NCBI RefSeq assembly: GCF_003952005.1
Contig: NZ_QXGJ01000005.1
Span: 124,001 to 188,000 of the forward strand
Direction of reading: 5' to 3'
Origin: Bifidobacterium callimiconis
GTDB taxonomy: Bacteria; Actinomycetota; Actinomycetes; Actinomycetales; Bifidobacteriaceae
Length of the DNA stretch: 64,000 nt
The notes beneath the pieces were generated by a model. That model was not told the DNA's origin and searched no databases. It was given only the letters and a program-made list of their open reading frames with translations. Positions 50,816 through 58,917 of the stretch are shown one piece after another; position 1 is the stretch's first letter, and each line of letters starts with the position of its first letter. The position numbers were made by a program, and so were the translations under genes.

Positions 50816-51889
50816 ATGTCATCAGATACAGTGAACACCGCTGAGCAGTACGCCGCCGCCGAGGCCAACGCCGAGGCGAAGGTCGGGCGCACCCTTCCGG
50901 ACCGTCTCGATATCCCGGAGATCAAGGGCGAGATGGTGCAGCTGCGTCCCGCAACCATCGAGGATCTGACTCAGATGGACGAGCTTCAGGCGTTCTACAA
51001 CGCATCCGGCATCACCGGCAAGGACGAGCAGGCGGAACACGCCCTGGTCCACACGTGGGTCGGTCGTTCCGTCGCCTGGGGCAAAGGACAGTCGCCCGCC
51101 GAATCCGGCGTGGGAGACCCCGAATCCCGTCGCACCATCGCATGGTCCGTGCTCGCCGACTCCAACCCCGACGATGACAATCCCGACGACCGCAGCAAGG
51201 TCATCGGCATGATCTTCCTGATCGACATCGACAGCTGGGCCAAATCCGCCCGCATCCAGGTGATGCTCGGCAAGGACTACCGCGGCCGCGGCTACTCGCG
51301 CGACGCCATGCCCCGCGTCATGACCTACGGATTCGCCCCCGAACCCGCCGGACTCGGCCTGCACCGCATCTGGGTGGCCGTGCCCGAAAAGAACACACGC
51401 TCGCTGAGCGTCTACCAGTCGCTCGGCTTCATGCTCGAAGGCACGTCCCGCCACGCACTGTGGGACGACGCCAACCAGCGTTACCAGGACCAGATCGTCC
51501 TCGGCACGCTCGTCGACGAATACGATCCGATCCGTTCGCTCGACGCGTTCGGCATGCATCTGATCGAAGACAACCCCGGAGTGCGCGAGGCGTTGGCCGC
51601 GCGCGAACACTCGCTCGCCATCGAAGTCAATCAGGGCGGCGAAAATGAGACCGACAGCGAACGTCGTGAAGAAAACGGTATGATGAGCGGGCTCGCCAAC
51701 CTGATTCTGGGTGACGACGACGAAGGCAGGACGACGCACGGCAAGGGCGGCACCGGCAAGGCCGGCAAGACCGCGAGCGACGAGCAGACCGTGTGGCCGT
51801 ATTCCAACCGTGACGAAGAAGGAGCCGAACGGTCGAAGCGCGCCTGGTGGCGCAACCTGGGCAACCGTTCGCGAGGGAGTGATAAATGA
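50816..51889 (+). CDS. GNAT-family acetyltransferase
   Basis: About 357 residues from ATG 50816 (ATG 50801 is also possible). The GNAT domain of RimJ/RimL type spans about 40-250: VQLRPATIEDLTQM (about 42), the acetyl-CoA loop in MLGKDYRGRGYSRDAM (about 155-170), and LHRIWVAVPEKNTRSLSVYQSLGF (in parts, about 182-205). An additional C-terminal region (about 265-357) is charged and low in complexity. It overlaps the DUF2469 gene by 4 nt. The acceptor is unknown; ribosomal proteins or peptides are typical for the subgroup. Confidence 0.85.
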   Translation: MSSDTVNTAEQYAAAEANAEAKVGRTLPDRLDIPEIKGEMVQLRPATIEDLTQMDELQAFYNASGITGKDEQAEHALVHTWVGRSVAWGKGQSPAESGVGDPESRRTIAWSVLADSNPDDDNPDDRSKVIGMIFLIDIDSWAKSARIQVMLGKDYRGRGYSRDAMPRVMTYGFAPEPAGLGLHRIWVAVPEKNTRSLSVYQSLGFMLEGTSRHALWDDANQRYQDQIVLGTLVDEYDPIRSLDAFGMHLIEDNPGVREALAAREHSLAIEVNQGGENETDSERREENGMMSGLANLILGDDDEGRTTHGKGGTGKAGKTASDEQTVWPYSNRDEEGAERSKRAWWRNLGNRSRGSDK

Positions 51890-52200
51890 GCGCTGAAGAT
51901 CTCGACAACTACGAGACCGATGCGGAACTGGCGTTGTATCGCGAATACCGCGATGTGATCAAACTGTTCACCTACGTGGTGGAGACCGAACGACGCTTCT
52001 ACCTGGCCAACAAGGTGGACTTCAACGTGCGCTCGGCCGGGCAGGACGTGTACTTCGACGTGCAGCTCACCGACGCGTGGGTGTGGGACGTGTACCGCCC
52101 CAGCCGATTCGTGACCAACGTCCGCATCGTCACGTTCAAGGACGTGAACGTCGAGGAGGTTCAGAAGACCGACATCGACATCCCCGACGACATCAGCTGA
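51886..52200 (+). CDS. DUF2469 family protein
   Basis: 104 residues matching the small actinobacterial DUF2469 family: MSAEDLDNYETDAELALYREYRDV (in parts), YVVETERRFYLANKVD (about 37-52), DAWVWDVYRPSRFV (about 68-81) and VTFKDVNVEE. In mycobacteria this gene follows rplS-lepB-rnhB; here the same trio is 2.4 kb downstream, separated by the Glf-like gene. Its function is unknown. Confidence 0.9.
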   Translation: MSAEDLDNYETDAELALYREYRDVIKLFTYVVETERRFYLANKVDFNVRSAGQDVYFDVQLTDAWVWDVYRPSRFVTNVRIVTFKDVNVEEVQKTDIDIPDDIS

Positions 52201-52224
52201 CGCTGTTGCGCCGATCGATCGCCT

Positions 52225-52257
52225 CGCGCCGGAACCCTTTTTCAGGTTCCGGCGCGT
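52225..52257 (+). terminator. Terminator after DUF2469 gene
   Basis: A 12-bp perfect stem CGCGCCGGAACC/GGTTCCGGCGCG, then TTGTG. Confidence 0.75.
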
Positions 52258-52458
52258 TGTGTATTTCCGCCGCTTTTCCCATCGCTCTCCCGCAAAGAAT
52301 ATGTGTGCACATTCGTGATGTGCGGTTCGTCTCCCGGGATTGCAGTAGAGTGGTGCCGCTTTGAGTTTATGCGCATGCACAGGCGTGCATGGATACGCAT
52401 GACATGCATGATCTGCACGAGCAGACACCACGAAAACGCATCTGTAAGGGAGTATGAC

Positions 52459-54081
52459 GTGGCAGAAAAGAAGTCGGTTGTGATCATCGGCGGTGGCCCG
52501 GCCGGTCTGACCGCGGCCTGGGAGCTCATCAAGGATGGCGGCTCCGAAAACTACGACGTGACCGTGCTGGAGTCCAGCCGTGAATTCGGCGGCATCTCCC
52601 GCACCGTGAAGCACAACGGCAACCGCATGGACATCGGCGGCCACCGTTTCTTCTCCAAGGACGAGCGCATCATGGACTGGTGGAAGAACGTCCTGCCGCT
52701 GCAGGGCGCCCCCAGCTACGACGACAAGAAGCTCGGACGACACCACGACCTCGAGCCCGGCGGCCCCGACCCCGAAGTCACCGACGAAGTGATGCTCAAG
52801 CGCCACCGCGTCTCCCGCATCTTCTACGGCGGCCGATTCTTCGACTACCCGATCTCGCTCAAGCCCGCCACCTTCAAGGCCATGGGCTTCGTCGTCACCA
52901 TGCAGGCCGGCTTCAGCTACCTCAAGTCCATCTTCCACAAGCTTCCCGAAGACAACCTCGAGAACTTCTACATCAACCGCTTCGGCCGCAAGCTCTACTC
53001 CATGTTCTTCGAAGGCTACACCGAAAAGCTCTGGGGACGTCACCCCTCCCAGATCTCCGCCGACTGGGGCGCCCAGCGCGTCAAGGGACTCTCCATCCTC
53101 GGCGTCCTCAAGAACGCCTTCTCCAAGCTGCTGCCCAAGAAGCGCAGCAACAAGGAAGTCGAAACCTCCCTCATCGAAGAGTTCTGGTACCCCAAGTACG
53201 GTCCCGGCCAGCTCTGGGAGACCGTCGAACGCAACTGTGAGCAGGCCGGCGTGCACGTCCTCACCGACGCCACCGTCGTCGAAGTCCGCCAGAACGCCGG
53301 ACGCATCTCCTCCGTCGTCTACGCCGACTCCGAAGGCAACCGCACCGAACTCACCGCCGACCAGTTCATCTCCTCCATGCCCGTCAAGGACCTCGTCAAC
53401 GCCCTCGACGCCGCCACCAAGGACGAAACCGCCGAACCGGCCGCTCAGACCGCCGTCGTCCCCGCCGACATGAAGCACATCGCCAACGGCCTGCCCTACC
53501 GCGACTTCGTCACCGTCGGCCTCCTCGTCAAGCGACTCCGCCTGCGCAACACCACCAACATCCCCACCCTCGGCAACCCGCCCATCGTCCCCGACTGCTG
53601 GATCTACGTCCAGGACCCCGGCTTCACCGTCGGCCGCATCCAGGTCTTCAACAACTGGAGCCCCTACCTGGTCCAGGACGTCGACGACACCGTCTGGATC
53701 GGCCTCGAATACTTCTGCGACGAAGGCGACCGCTTCTGGAACATGAGCGAAGACGAATGCATCAAATTCGCCATCAACGAAATGGTCCGCATGAAGGTCA
53801 TCGCCAGCCCCAACGACGTCCTCGACACCCACCGCGAAAAGGTCAAGAAGGCCTACCCCGCCTACTTCGACACCTACTCCCAGATGGACGAACTCGTCGA
53901 ATACCTCGACTCCTTCGGCAACCTCTACTGCGTCGGCCGCAACGGCCAGCACCACTACAACAACATGGACCACTCCATGGGCACCGCCATCGAAGCCGTC
54001 GGCAACATCAAGTCCGGCCGCACCTCCAAGCGGAATGTGTGGAACGTAAACACCGAAAAGTCCTACCACGAAGAAAAGTAA
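52459..54081 (+). CDS. UDP-galactopyranose mutase-like FAD oxidoreductase
   Basis: 540 residues from GTG 52459 with AAGGGAG 6 nt upstream. The FAD-binding Rossmann motif is VVIIGGGPAGLTAAWEL (about 7-23), followed by ESSREFGGISRTV (about 36-48) and GGHRFFSKDERIMDWW (about 58-73). YTEKLWG, WYPKYGPGQLWE and the C-terminal GRNGQHHYNNMDHSM support the Glf/protoporphyrinogen-oxidase-like amine oxidase group. Members act on nucleotide sugars in cell-surface polysaccharide synthesis. True mutase activity cannot be confirmed by eye. The stop codon overlaps a large palindrome. Confidence 0.85.
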   Translation: MAEKKSVVIIGGGPAGLTAAWELIKDGGSENYDVTVLESSREFGGISRTVKHNGNRMDIGGHRFFSKDERIMDWWKNVLPLQGAPSYDDKKLGRHHDLEPGGPDPEVTDEVMLKRHRVSRIFYGGRFFDYPISLKPATFKAMGFVVTMQAGFSYLKSIFHKLPEDNLENFYINRFGRKLYSMFFEGYTEKLWGRHPSQISADWGAQRVKGLSILGVLKNAFSKLLPKKRSNKEVETSLIEEFWYPKYGPGQLWETVERNCEQAGVHVLTDATVVEVRQNAGRISSVVYADSEGNRTELTADQFISSMPVKDLVNALDAATKDETAEPAAQTAVVPADMKHIANGLPYRDFVTVGLLVKRLRLRNTTNIPTLGNPPIVPDCWIYVQDPGFTVGRIQVFNNWSPYLVQDVDDTVWIGLEYFCDEGDRFWNMSEDECIKFAINEMVRMKVIASPNDVLDTHREKVKKAYPAYFDTYSQMDELVEYLDSFGNLYCVGRNGQHHYNNMDHSMGTAIEAVGNIKSGRTSKRNVWNVNTEKSYHEEK

Positions 54082-54182
54082 AAAGTGAATGACGGAGTGT
54101 CAACGGCCTTTCCTCAGGCTTGAAGTACCTTTGTACGTCTGCGCCTTCGGACGGCCGTTGACACACGCGTCATTCACTTTTT
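54080..54182. repeat. 103-bp two-step palindrome at the 3' end of the flavoprotein gene (family H)
   Basis: AAAAAGTGAATGACG (54080-54094) pairs with CGTCATTCACTTTTT (54168-54182), and GTGTCAACGGCC (from 54097) pairs with GGCCGTTGACAC (54153-54164). The ends AAAAA and TTTTT would allow termination in both directions. The stop codon lies in the first base pairs. Confidence 0.85.
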
Positions 54183-54235
54183 ACAGGTCCTTCGGACGGG
54201 GCGTAATTCGCCTTGCACCTTCGGTCGGAGATGCC

Positions 54236-54390
54236 GGCTTCCCCTTGAGGGGCCGAGCCGTAAAGAAAACGCCAGAGGCGTTTTTAGGCGAGGGCGAGCC
54301 GACAGGCGAGCGATGAAGGCGCGGTCGGAGACCGTCCGCCCTTGCGGGACGCTGTCGGCGAAGCCGACTGATGAGGTGACCGACCTCGGA
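54236..54390. repeat. Composite repeat with embedded terminator stem
   Basis: CTTCCCCTTGAGGGG, AAAACGCC...GGCGTTTTTAGG (54257-54280), GCCGACAGGCGAGC, GGTCGGAGACCGTCC and a final CGCTGTCGGC/GCCGACTGATGAGG. The same order is found at 62075-62205. Confidence 0.65.
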
Positions 54391-54399
54391 CCCAAATAC

Positions 54400-54441
54400 C
54401 ATGCCGGACGAGCTGCGGTTCGTCCGGCATGCGCGTATAAT
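54400..54441 (+). promoter_or_regulatory. Hairpin and promoter of rplS
   Basis: ATGCCGGACGA (54401) pairs with TCGTCCGGCAT (54420-54430). TATAAT (54436-54441) follows directly and gives a leader of about 190 nt before rplS. Confidence 0.6.
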
Positions 54442-54638
54442 GGAAGAGTTGTGCCGAGACGGGGATTGCCGCATAGATTCGCGTCTCAACAGGTCCAGAC
54501 CTTCGCGATCGGATCGGCACGCTCCCCGAGGGCAGACCCGACGGGATACCGAATTTTGGAGGATGTTGCCGGCGGCACGAGCCGTGGCCCATCTTCCCCC
54601 GACTTGCGCTGATATGCGGCGGCAATGGAGGAAACATC

Positions 54639-55010
54639 ATGGTTAATGCCATCGAAGCGTTCGACGCCAAGCACCTGAAGCCGGCCGAGTCCATCCCGGC
54701 TTTCCGTCCCGGCGACACCGTCAAGGTGAACGTGAACATCAAGGAAGGCAACAACTCCCGTATCCAGGCGTTCCAGGGCGTGGTCATCGCTCGTCAGGGC
54801 GCCGGCGTGCGTGAGACCTTCGTGGTCCGCAAGATCAGCTTCGGCGTCGGTGTGGAGCGCCGCTTCCCGCTGCACTCCCCGGTCATCGACTCCATCGAGC
54901 TGGTCCGCAAGGGCAAGGTGCGTCGCGCCAAGCTGTACTACCTGCGCTCCCTGCGCGGCAAGGCCGCTCGTATCGTCGAGCGTCGCGACAACAGCCAGAA
55001 GGCCGCCTGA
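54639..55010 (+). CDS. rplS: 50S ribosomal protein L19
   Basis: 123 residues. The family core is complete: [26 protein letters not shown] (in parts, about 22-48), [27 protein letters not shown] (about 61-83), and the end [19 protein letters not shown]. It sits at the 30S-50S interface. GGAGG lies 9 nt before the ATG. The gene has its own promoter with a long leader and a strong terminator. Confidence 0.97.
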   Translation: MVNAIEAFDAKHLKPAESIPAFRPGDTVKVNVNIKEGNNSRIQAFQGVVIARQGAGVRETFVVRKISFGVGVERRFPLHSPVIDSIELVRKGKVRRAKLYYLRSLRGKAARIVERRDNSQKAA

Positions 55011-55066
55011 GTTCAGGCTCCTTCCGCGCATCGCGCGCAGCGCGTAGCGTTGCAGCAATAAGCGAT

Positions 55067-55106
55067 AGAAGGCCCGGAACCTCCCCAACGAGGTTCCGGG
55101 CCTTCT
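55067..55106 (+). terminator. rplS terminator
   Basis: A 17-bp perfect stem AGAAGGCCCGGAACCTC/GAGGTTCCGGGCCTTCT; a weak T-run follows. Confidence 0.8.
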
Positions 55107-55118
55107 CGTATTTCCTTT

Positions 55119-55411
55119 GTGCTCCCTCCGAGGGAGGGAGCTGTCCGACGAAGTCGGACTGAGGGAGGGTACAACCGGTCCGCTCCGGGATCCCTCCCTC
55201 TGTCACGACGGGCCGTGACATCTCCCTCCCTTGGAGGGAGAACTCTCGTTGGCGTCTCTTGGTTTTAGGCCTTCGTGTATTTCCTTTGTGCTCCCTCCGA
55301 GGGAGGGAGCTGTCCGACAGAGTCGGGCTGAGGGAGGGTGCGGCCGGTTTGCTTTGGGATCCCTCCCTCTGTCATGGCGGGCCGTGACATCTCCCTCCCT
55401 TGGAGGGAGAA
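55119..55411. repeat. Tandem two-hairpin repeat pairs before lepB
   Basis: Two copies of a facing pair, 55119-55231 and 55287-55411. The direct units have second stems GTCCGAC/GTCGGAC and GTCCGAC/GTCGGGC; the inverted units have GTCACG/CGTGAC and GTCATGG/CCGTGAC. Confidence 0.85.
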
Positions 55412-55505
55412 CTCGCGTTGTCCGGTTGGCCGCTTACGGAACACGGAAAACCGACGCGGTAGAATCTGAACAGCCGTACGAATTGACATAAGGGGAACAC
55501 CGCAT

Positions 55506-56159
55506 ATGACCGGCATCCAGACGGATCACACCAATCAGACACCAGCGGAATCCGAACGCATGACCCTGCGCGATCTGCTCGTCTGGGCCGGCATTCCGCT
55601 CATCATCGTGCTGCTGCTCCGTCTGTTCGTCATCGGCGTATACGTCATCCCATCCGCGTCGATGGCCACCACGCTGCAGGTGGGCGACCGCGTCGTCGCC
55701 AGCAAACTCACCCCGAAATTCTTCGCCGTCAAACGCGGCGACATCGTCATCTTCAAAGACCCGAACAACTGGCTAGGTGAAACCACCTCCAGCGATCTGC
55801 TCATCAAACGCGTGATCGGCCTGCCCGGTGACACCGTGGCCTGCGCCGGCGCCGGACAGCCCGTCACCGTCAACGGCCACGCGATCGACGACAGCGAATT
55901 CATCCGCGCCGGCGTGAACCCCAGCGACTACGAATTCAACGTCACTGTAACCGCCGGCCACCTGTTCGTTATGGGCGACAACCGTTCCAATTCTGCCGAC
56001 TCCCGCGTGCACCAAGGCGACGGCGACCACGGACTCGTACCGATCAACGACGTGCAAAGCGTGGCGCTCGCCGTCTACTGGCCGATCTCGCACTGGAATA
56101 TTCTGAACAGACCCGACGATGCGTTCGCCAACGTCGGGGGAGTGGAAGGAGCGAAGTAA
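55506..56159 (+). CDS. lepB: Signal peptidase I
   Basis: 217 residues. One N-terminal TM span (about 27-47) leads to the box with the nucleophile Ser in IPSASMATTL (about 52-56). The catalytic Lys is in LLIKRVIGLPGD (about 100-103), followed by GHLFVMGDNRSNSADSRVH (in parts, about 157-175). It cleaves signal peptides of exported proteins such as the pilins and surface proteins in this window. It precedes rnhB with a one-base overlap; the trio rplS-lepB-rnhB is an actinobacterial arrangement. Confidence 0.96.
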   Translation: MTGIQTDHTNQTPAESERMTLRDLLVWAGIPLIIVLLLRLFVIGVYVIPSASMATTLQVGDRVVASKLTPKFFAVKRGDIVIFKDPNNWLGETTSSDLLIKRVIGLPGDTVACAGAGQPVTVNGHAIDDSEFIRAGVNPSDYEFNVTVTAGHLFVMGDNRSNSADSRVHQGDGDHGLVPINDVQSVALAVYWPISHWNILNRPDDAFANVGGVEGAK

Positions 56160-56983
56160 TGGCTACCGTCGTCCCGCGTCTGGCCCCCACGCTCGACCGC
56201 GAAAAAGCCTTGGCCCGCAAACGATACTCGCTGATCGTCGGATTCGACGAGGTCGGCCGCGGATCGCTCGCCGGCCCCGCCATGGTGGGCGCCGCCGCAC
56301 TGCTCACACGCGACATCGACGACTGGACCGTACCCACCGGCGTGGCCGACTCCAAAATGCTCACCGAAGTGCGCCGCCAGTCGCTGCTCGAACCACTCAA
56401 GACATGGTCCGCCGCATGGGCCGTGGGCTCGGTGAGCGCCCGCGAGATCGACGAATGGGGCATCGTCTACGCGCTGGGCGTGGCCGCCGTGCGCGCGCTC
56501 AACGAAATCGAAACCATGCTGATCACCGGCGACCACACCGATCTGGGCGTCGGCACCGCCGTGGCCAAGGCCGTAAGCCGTCAGGGTATCTCGCCCGCAT
56601 GGCATGGCACGATCGGCGATATCGGCGGCGAAGAGCCCGACGTGCGGCTCAAGGCCGACGAACTGCGCGTGGCCGGCATCCTCGACGGTCCGAACGACTA
56701 CATCACGCCCGTCGTCAACTCGTTCGACGCGCCGGAACTGCTCAAGCCGATCGCCATGACCACCGTGGTCAAAGGCGACCGACAGTGCGCCAGCGTAGCC
56801 GCCGCCGCGGTGATCGCCAAAGTGACGCGCGACCATCTGATCGAGGATCTGGCCGCCGCCCATCCCGAATACGAGGCGTACGGCTGGGCCAGCAACAAGG
56901 GATACGGGTCGGTGCCACACCGCGCCGCCATCGCCAAACACGGCCCCACCGAATACCACCGCACCACCTGGCACCTGTGCTGA
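56159..56983 (+). CDS. rnhB: Ribonuclease HII
   Basis: 274 residues starting within the TAATG overlap with lepB. Catalytic Asp-Glu is in VGFDEVGRGSLAGP (about 26-39); further acidic residues are in ITGDH (about 121) and the second Asp region; HRAAIAKHGPTEYHR is near the end. It removes RNA from RNA-DNA hybrids, including misincorporated ribonucleotides. It is longer than the usual 200-230 residues because of an insertion at about 125-165 (TDLGVGTAVAKAVSRQG). Confidence 0.95.
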   Translation: MATVVPRLAPTLDREKALARKRYSLIVGFDEVGRGSLAGPAMVGAAALLTRDIDDWTVPTGVADSKMLTEVRRQSLLEPLKTWSAAWAVGSVSAREIDEWGIVYALGVAAVRALNEIETMLITGDHTDLGVGTAVAKAVSRQGISPAWHGTIGDIGGEEPDVRLKADELRVAGILDGPNDYITPVVNSFDAPELLKPIAMTTVVKGDRQCASVAAAAVIAKVTRDHLIEDLAAAHPEYEAYGWASNKGYGSVPHRAAIAKHGPTEYHRTTWHLC

Positions 56984-57016
56984 AGGGTGGGACGGCTGGC
57001 GGCTGGCAACCGGAGG

Positions 57017-57206
57017 CCGGCAGCGGAGAATATCCCTCCCTCGGTGTGGTGGAAGGAAGTGAATCCCTCCCTCAAAGGAAGTGAATCCCTCCCTCAGTCC
57101 GGCTGTGCCGGACAGCTCCCTCCCTCGGAGGGAGCACACCCCTAATGACCTCGTGCTCCCTCCGTGGGAGGGAGCTGGCGCGCACCAGCGCGACTGAGGG
57201 AGGGAT
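57017..57206. repeat. Two-hairpin repeats between rnhB and dapE
   Basis: Degenerate copies at 57030-57080, an inverted unit at 57085-57136 (second stem GTCCGGC/GCCGGAC), and a direct unit at 57152-57205. Confidence 0.75.
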
Positions 57207-57269
57207 CCCATCCCCATAACGTCATACGTCATATGCGGACGAACACACCTTCCCGCCCGCCACTGCCGT

Positions 57270-57275
57270 TACCAT
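57270..57275 (+). promoter_or_regulatory. Probable -10 of leaderless dapE transcript
   Basis: TACCAT ends 7 nt before ATG 57283; the 7-nt gap GGGGCGT nearly equals that of gltX (AGGGCGT). Confidence 0.4.
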
Positions 57276-57282
57276 GGGGCGT

Positions 57283-58485
57283 ATGACGATTGAGCTTGGA
57301 TTCGACGCGAACGCCTCCCGCAACGAGGCCCTCAACGCGCTGCTGGAACAGATCATGAACGAATACTCGGTGAGCGACAGCGAAGGTCCGCTCGCCGACG
57401 CCGTGGAACGCTACCTGAACGCGCTGCCGCACCTCACCGTGCACCGTCACGGCGACACCGTGGTCGCGTCCACCGAATACGGCAAACCCCAGCGCGTGCT
57501 GCTGGCCGGACACATCGACACCGTGCCCGTGATCGACAACTTCCCGCCGCGCTGGCTGCAGCCCGGCGACCCGCTCATCCGCGCCGAAATCGCCGAAAAC
57601 AATTCCGGCGAGCGCGTGCTGTGGGGTCGCGGCGCCACCGATATGAAGCCGTCCGACGCAGTGATGCTCTATCTGGCCGCCACGCTCACCGAAGACGCGA
57701 CCAACTACGATCTGACTTACATCTTCTACGATCACGAGGAGGTGGAGGCGTCGAAGAATGGTCTGCGCAAGGTGGTGGAAACCCATCCCGACTGGGTGCG
57801 CGGTGACTTCGCGATCATCGGCGAACCCACCAGCTGCGGCATCGAGGGCGGCTGCAACGGCACGATCCGCTTCGACGTGATCTGCCATGGCGTGGCCGCG
57901 CACTCCGCCCGCGCGTGGATGGGCAGCAACGCCATCCACAAGGCCGCCGAAGTGCTCAACCGGCTCAACGCGTATGAGCCAGCCACCGTGAACGTGGACG
58001 GACTCGACTACCGCGAGGGACTGAACGCCACGCTCATCAACGGCGGCAAGGGCACCAACGTGATCCCCGACGAATGCCGCATCCACGTGAACTACCGTTT
58101 CGCGCCCGACAAGACGCTCGCCGAGGCCAAGGCGCTGATGATCGGCGCGGACGCAGGCGCGGAGCTCGGCAACGGAGAACACACGGCTACGGCCGGCGTG
58201 TTCGAGGGCTTCGGCATCGAGATGAAGGACGAGTCGCCGTCCGCCCGTCCCGGCATGGACACGCCGCTCGCGCAGTCGCTGGCCGCGCTCGTGCGCGAAC
58301 GCACCGGTCGTGATCCGCTCGCCAAGCTCGGCTGGACCGACGTGGCGCGCTTCTCGCAGCTCGGCATCCCCGCCGTGAACCTGGGCGCCGGCGATCCGCT
58401 GCTCGCGCACAAGCATGACGAGCAGATCCCCGAATCGCAGCTCACCACGCTCGCCGACATCCTCGAGGAGTGGCTGCGCCGTTGA
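57283..58485 (+). CDS. dapE: Succinyl-diaminopimelate desuccinylase
   Basis: 400 residues of the M20 zinc-peptidase family. Metal and catalytic motifs are LLAGHIDTVP (about 71-80), WGRGATDMKPS (about 112-122), FYDHEEVEASKNGL (about 147-160; general base Glu) and GEPTSCGIEGGCNGTIRFDV (in parts, about 178-198), with a C-terminal His in LLAHKHDEQIP. It removes succinate to give LL-diaminopimelate in lysine and cell-wall precursor synthesis. Bifidobacteria usually carry Lys or Orn in peptidoglycan, so lysine supply is the likely need. ATG 57274 is an alternative start. Confidence 0.93.
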   Translation: MTIELGFDANASRNEALNALLEQIMNEYSVSDSEGPLADAVERYLNALPHLTVHRHGDTVVASTEYGKPQRVLLAGHIDTVPVIDNFPPRWLQPGDPLIRAEIAENNSGERVLWGRGATDMKPSDAVMLYLAATLTEDATNYDLTYIFYDHEEVEASKNGLRKVVETHPDWVRGDFAIIGEPTSCGIEGGCNGTIRFDVICHGVAAHSARAWMGSNAIHKAAEVLNRLNAYEPATVNVDGLDYREGLNATLINGGKGTNVIPDECRIHVNYRFAPDKTLAEAKALMIGADAGAELGNGEHTATAGVFEGFGIEMKDESPSARPGMDTPLAQSLAALVRERTGRDPLAKLGWTDVARFSQLGIPAVNLGAGDPLLAHKHDEQIPESQLTTLADILEEWLRR

Positions 58486-58917
58486 GGGAGGCCGTTAGAG
58501 GTCGTTAATCGCCAAGCGGATCGTCGAACACGCCGCTGTCGGGACGTTCGGCGATCCGTACGCGAGGCATGACAGCGGCCGCAGTGATGCAGTCGAGCTG
58601 TCCGCCGGACGGCATGCGCTCTGAAGTCATCGATAACGTCATCGAGACTATTCGGACACGCTGTCCGGCAGTTTGTGCCATACTTAAAGACGGTGGTTCT
58701 GCATTGCCACCGATGTGTGATGAACGTCGATCCCCTTCCGTGGCGCATGGACAACCACTTGACGCGCCGGAAGCGACGGTGTCCGTTCCTCGCAAATGAA
58801 GACTTTTGTAGTGCCTGTGCAGTGGCGTGTTCGTACGCGGCCGTAGTGAGAGTGCGGTGTTGACAGACTGACGCAGGGTGGAACAAGGCGTGATGCAGCA
58901 TGCCTTCAAGGAGAATC
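58486..58917. other. 430-bp leader region of rne
   Basis: No gene is supported. TTGACA at 58860-58865 could be a -35 but lacks a good -10. GCTGTCCGCCGGACGGCAT (58600-58618) and GTCATCGATAACGTCATCGA (58626-58645) are short inverted or repeated sequences. A long leader would suit the autoregulation known for RNase E genes. Confidence 0.4.

Noticed and set aside
58569..58799. 76-residue frame in the rne leader
   Set aside because: No ribosome site or recognisable features; leader sequence is the simpler reading.
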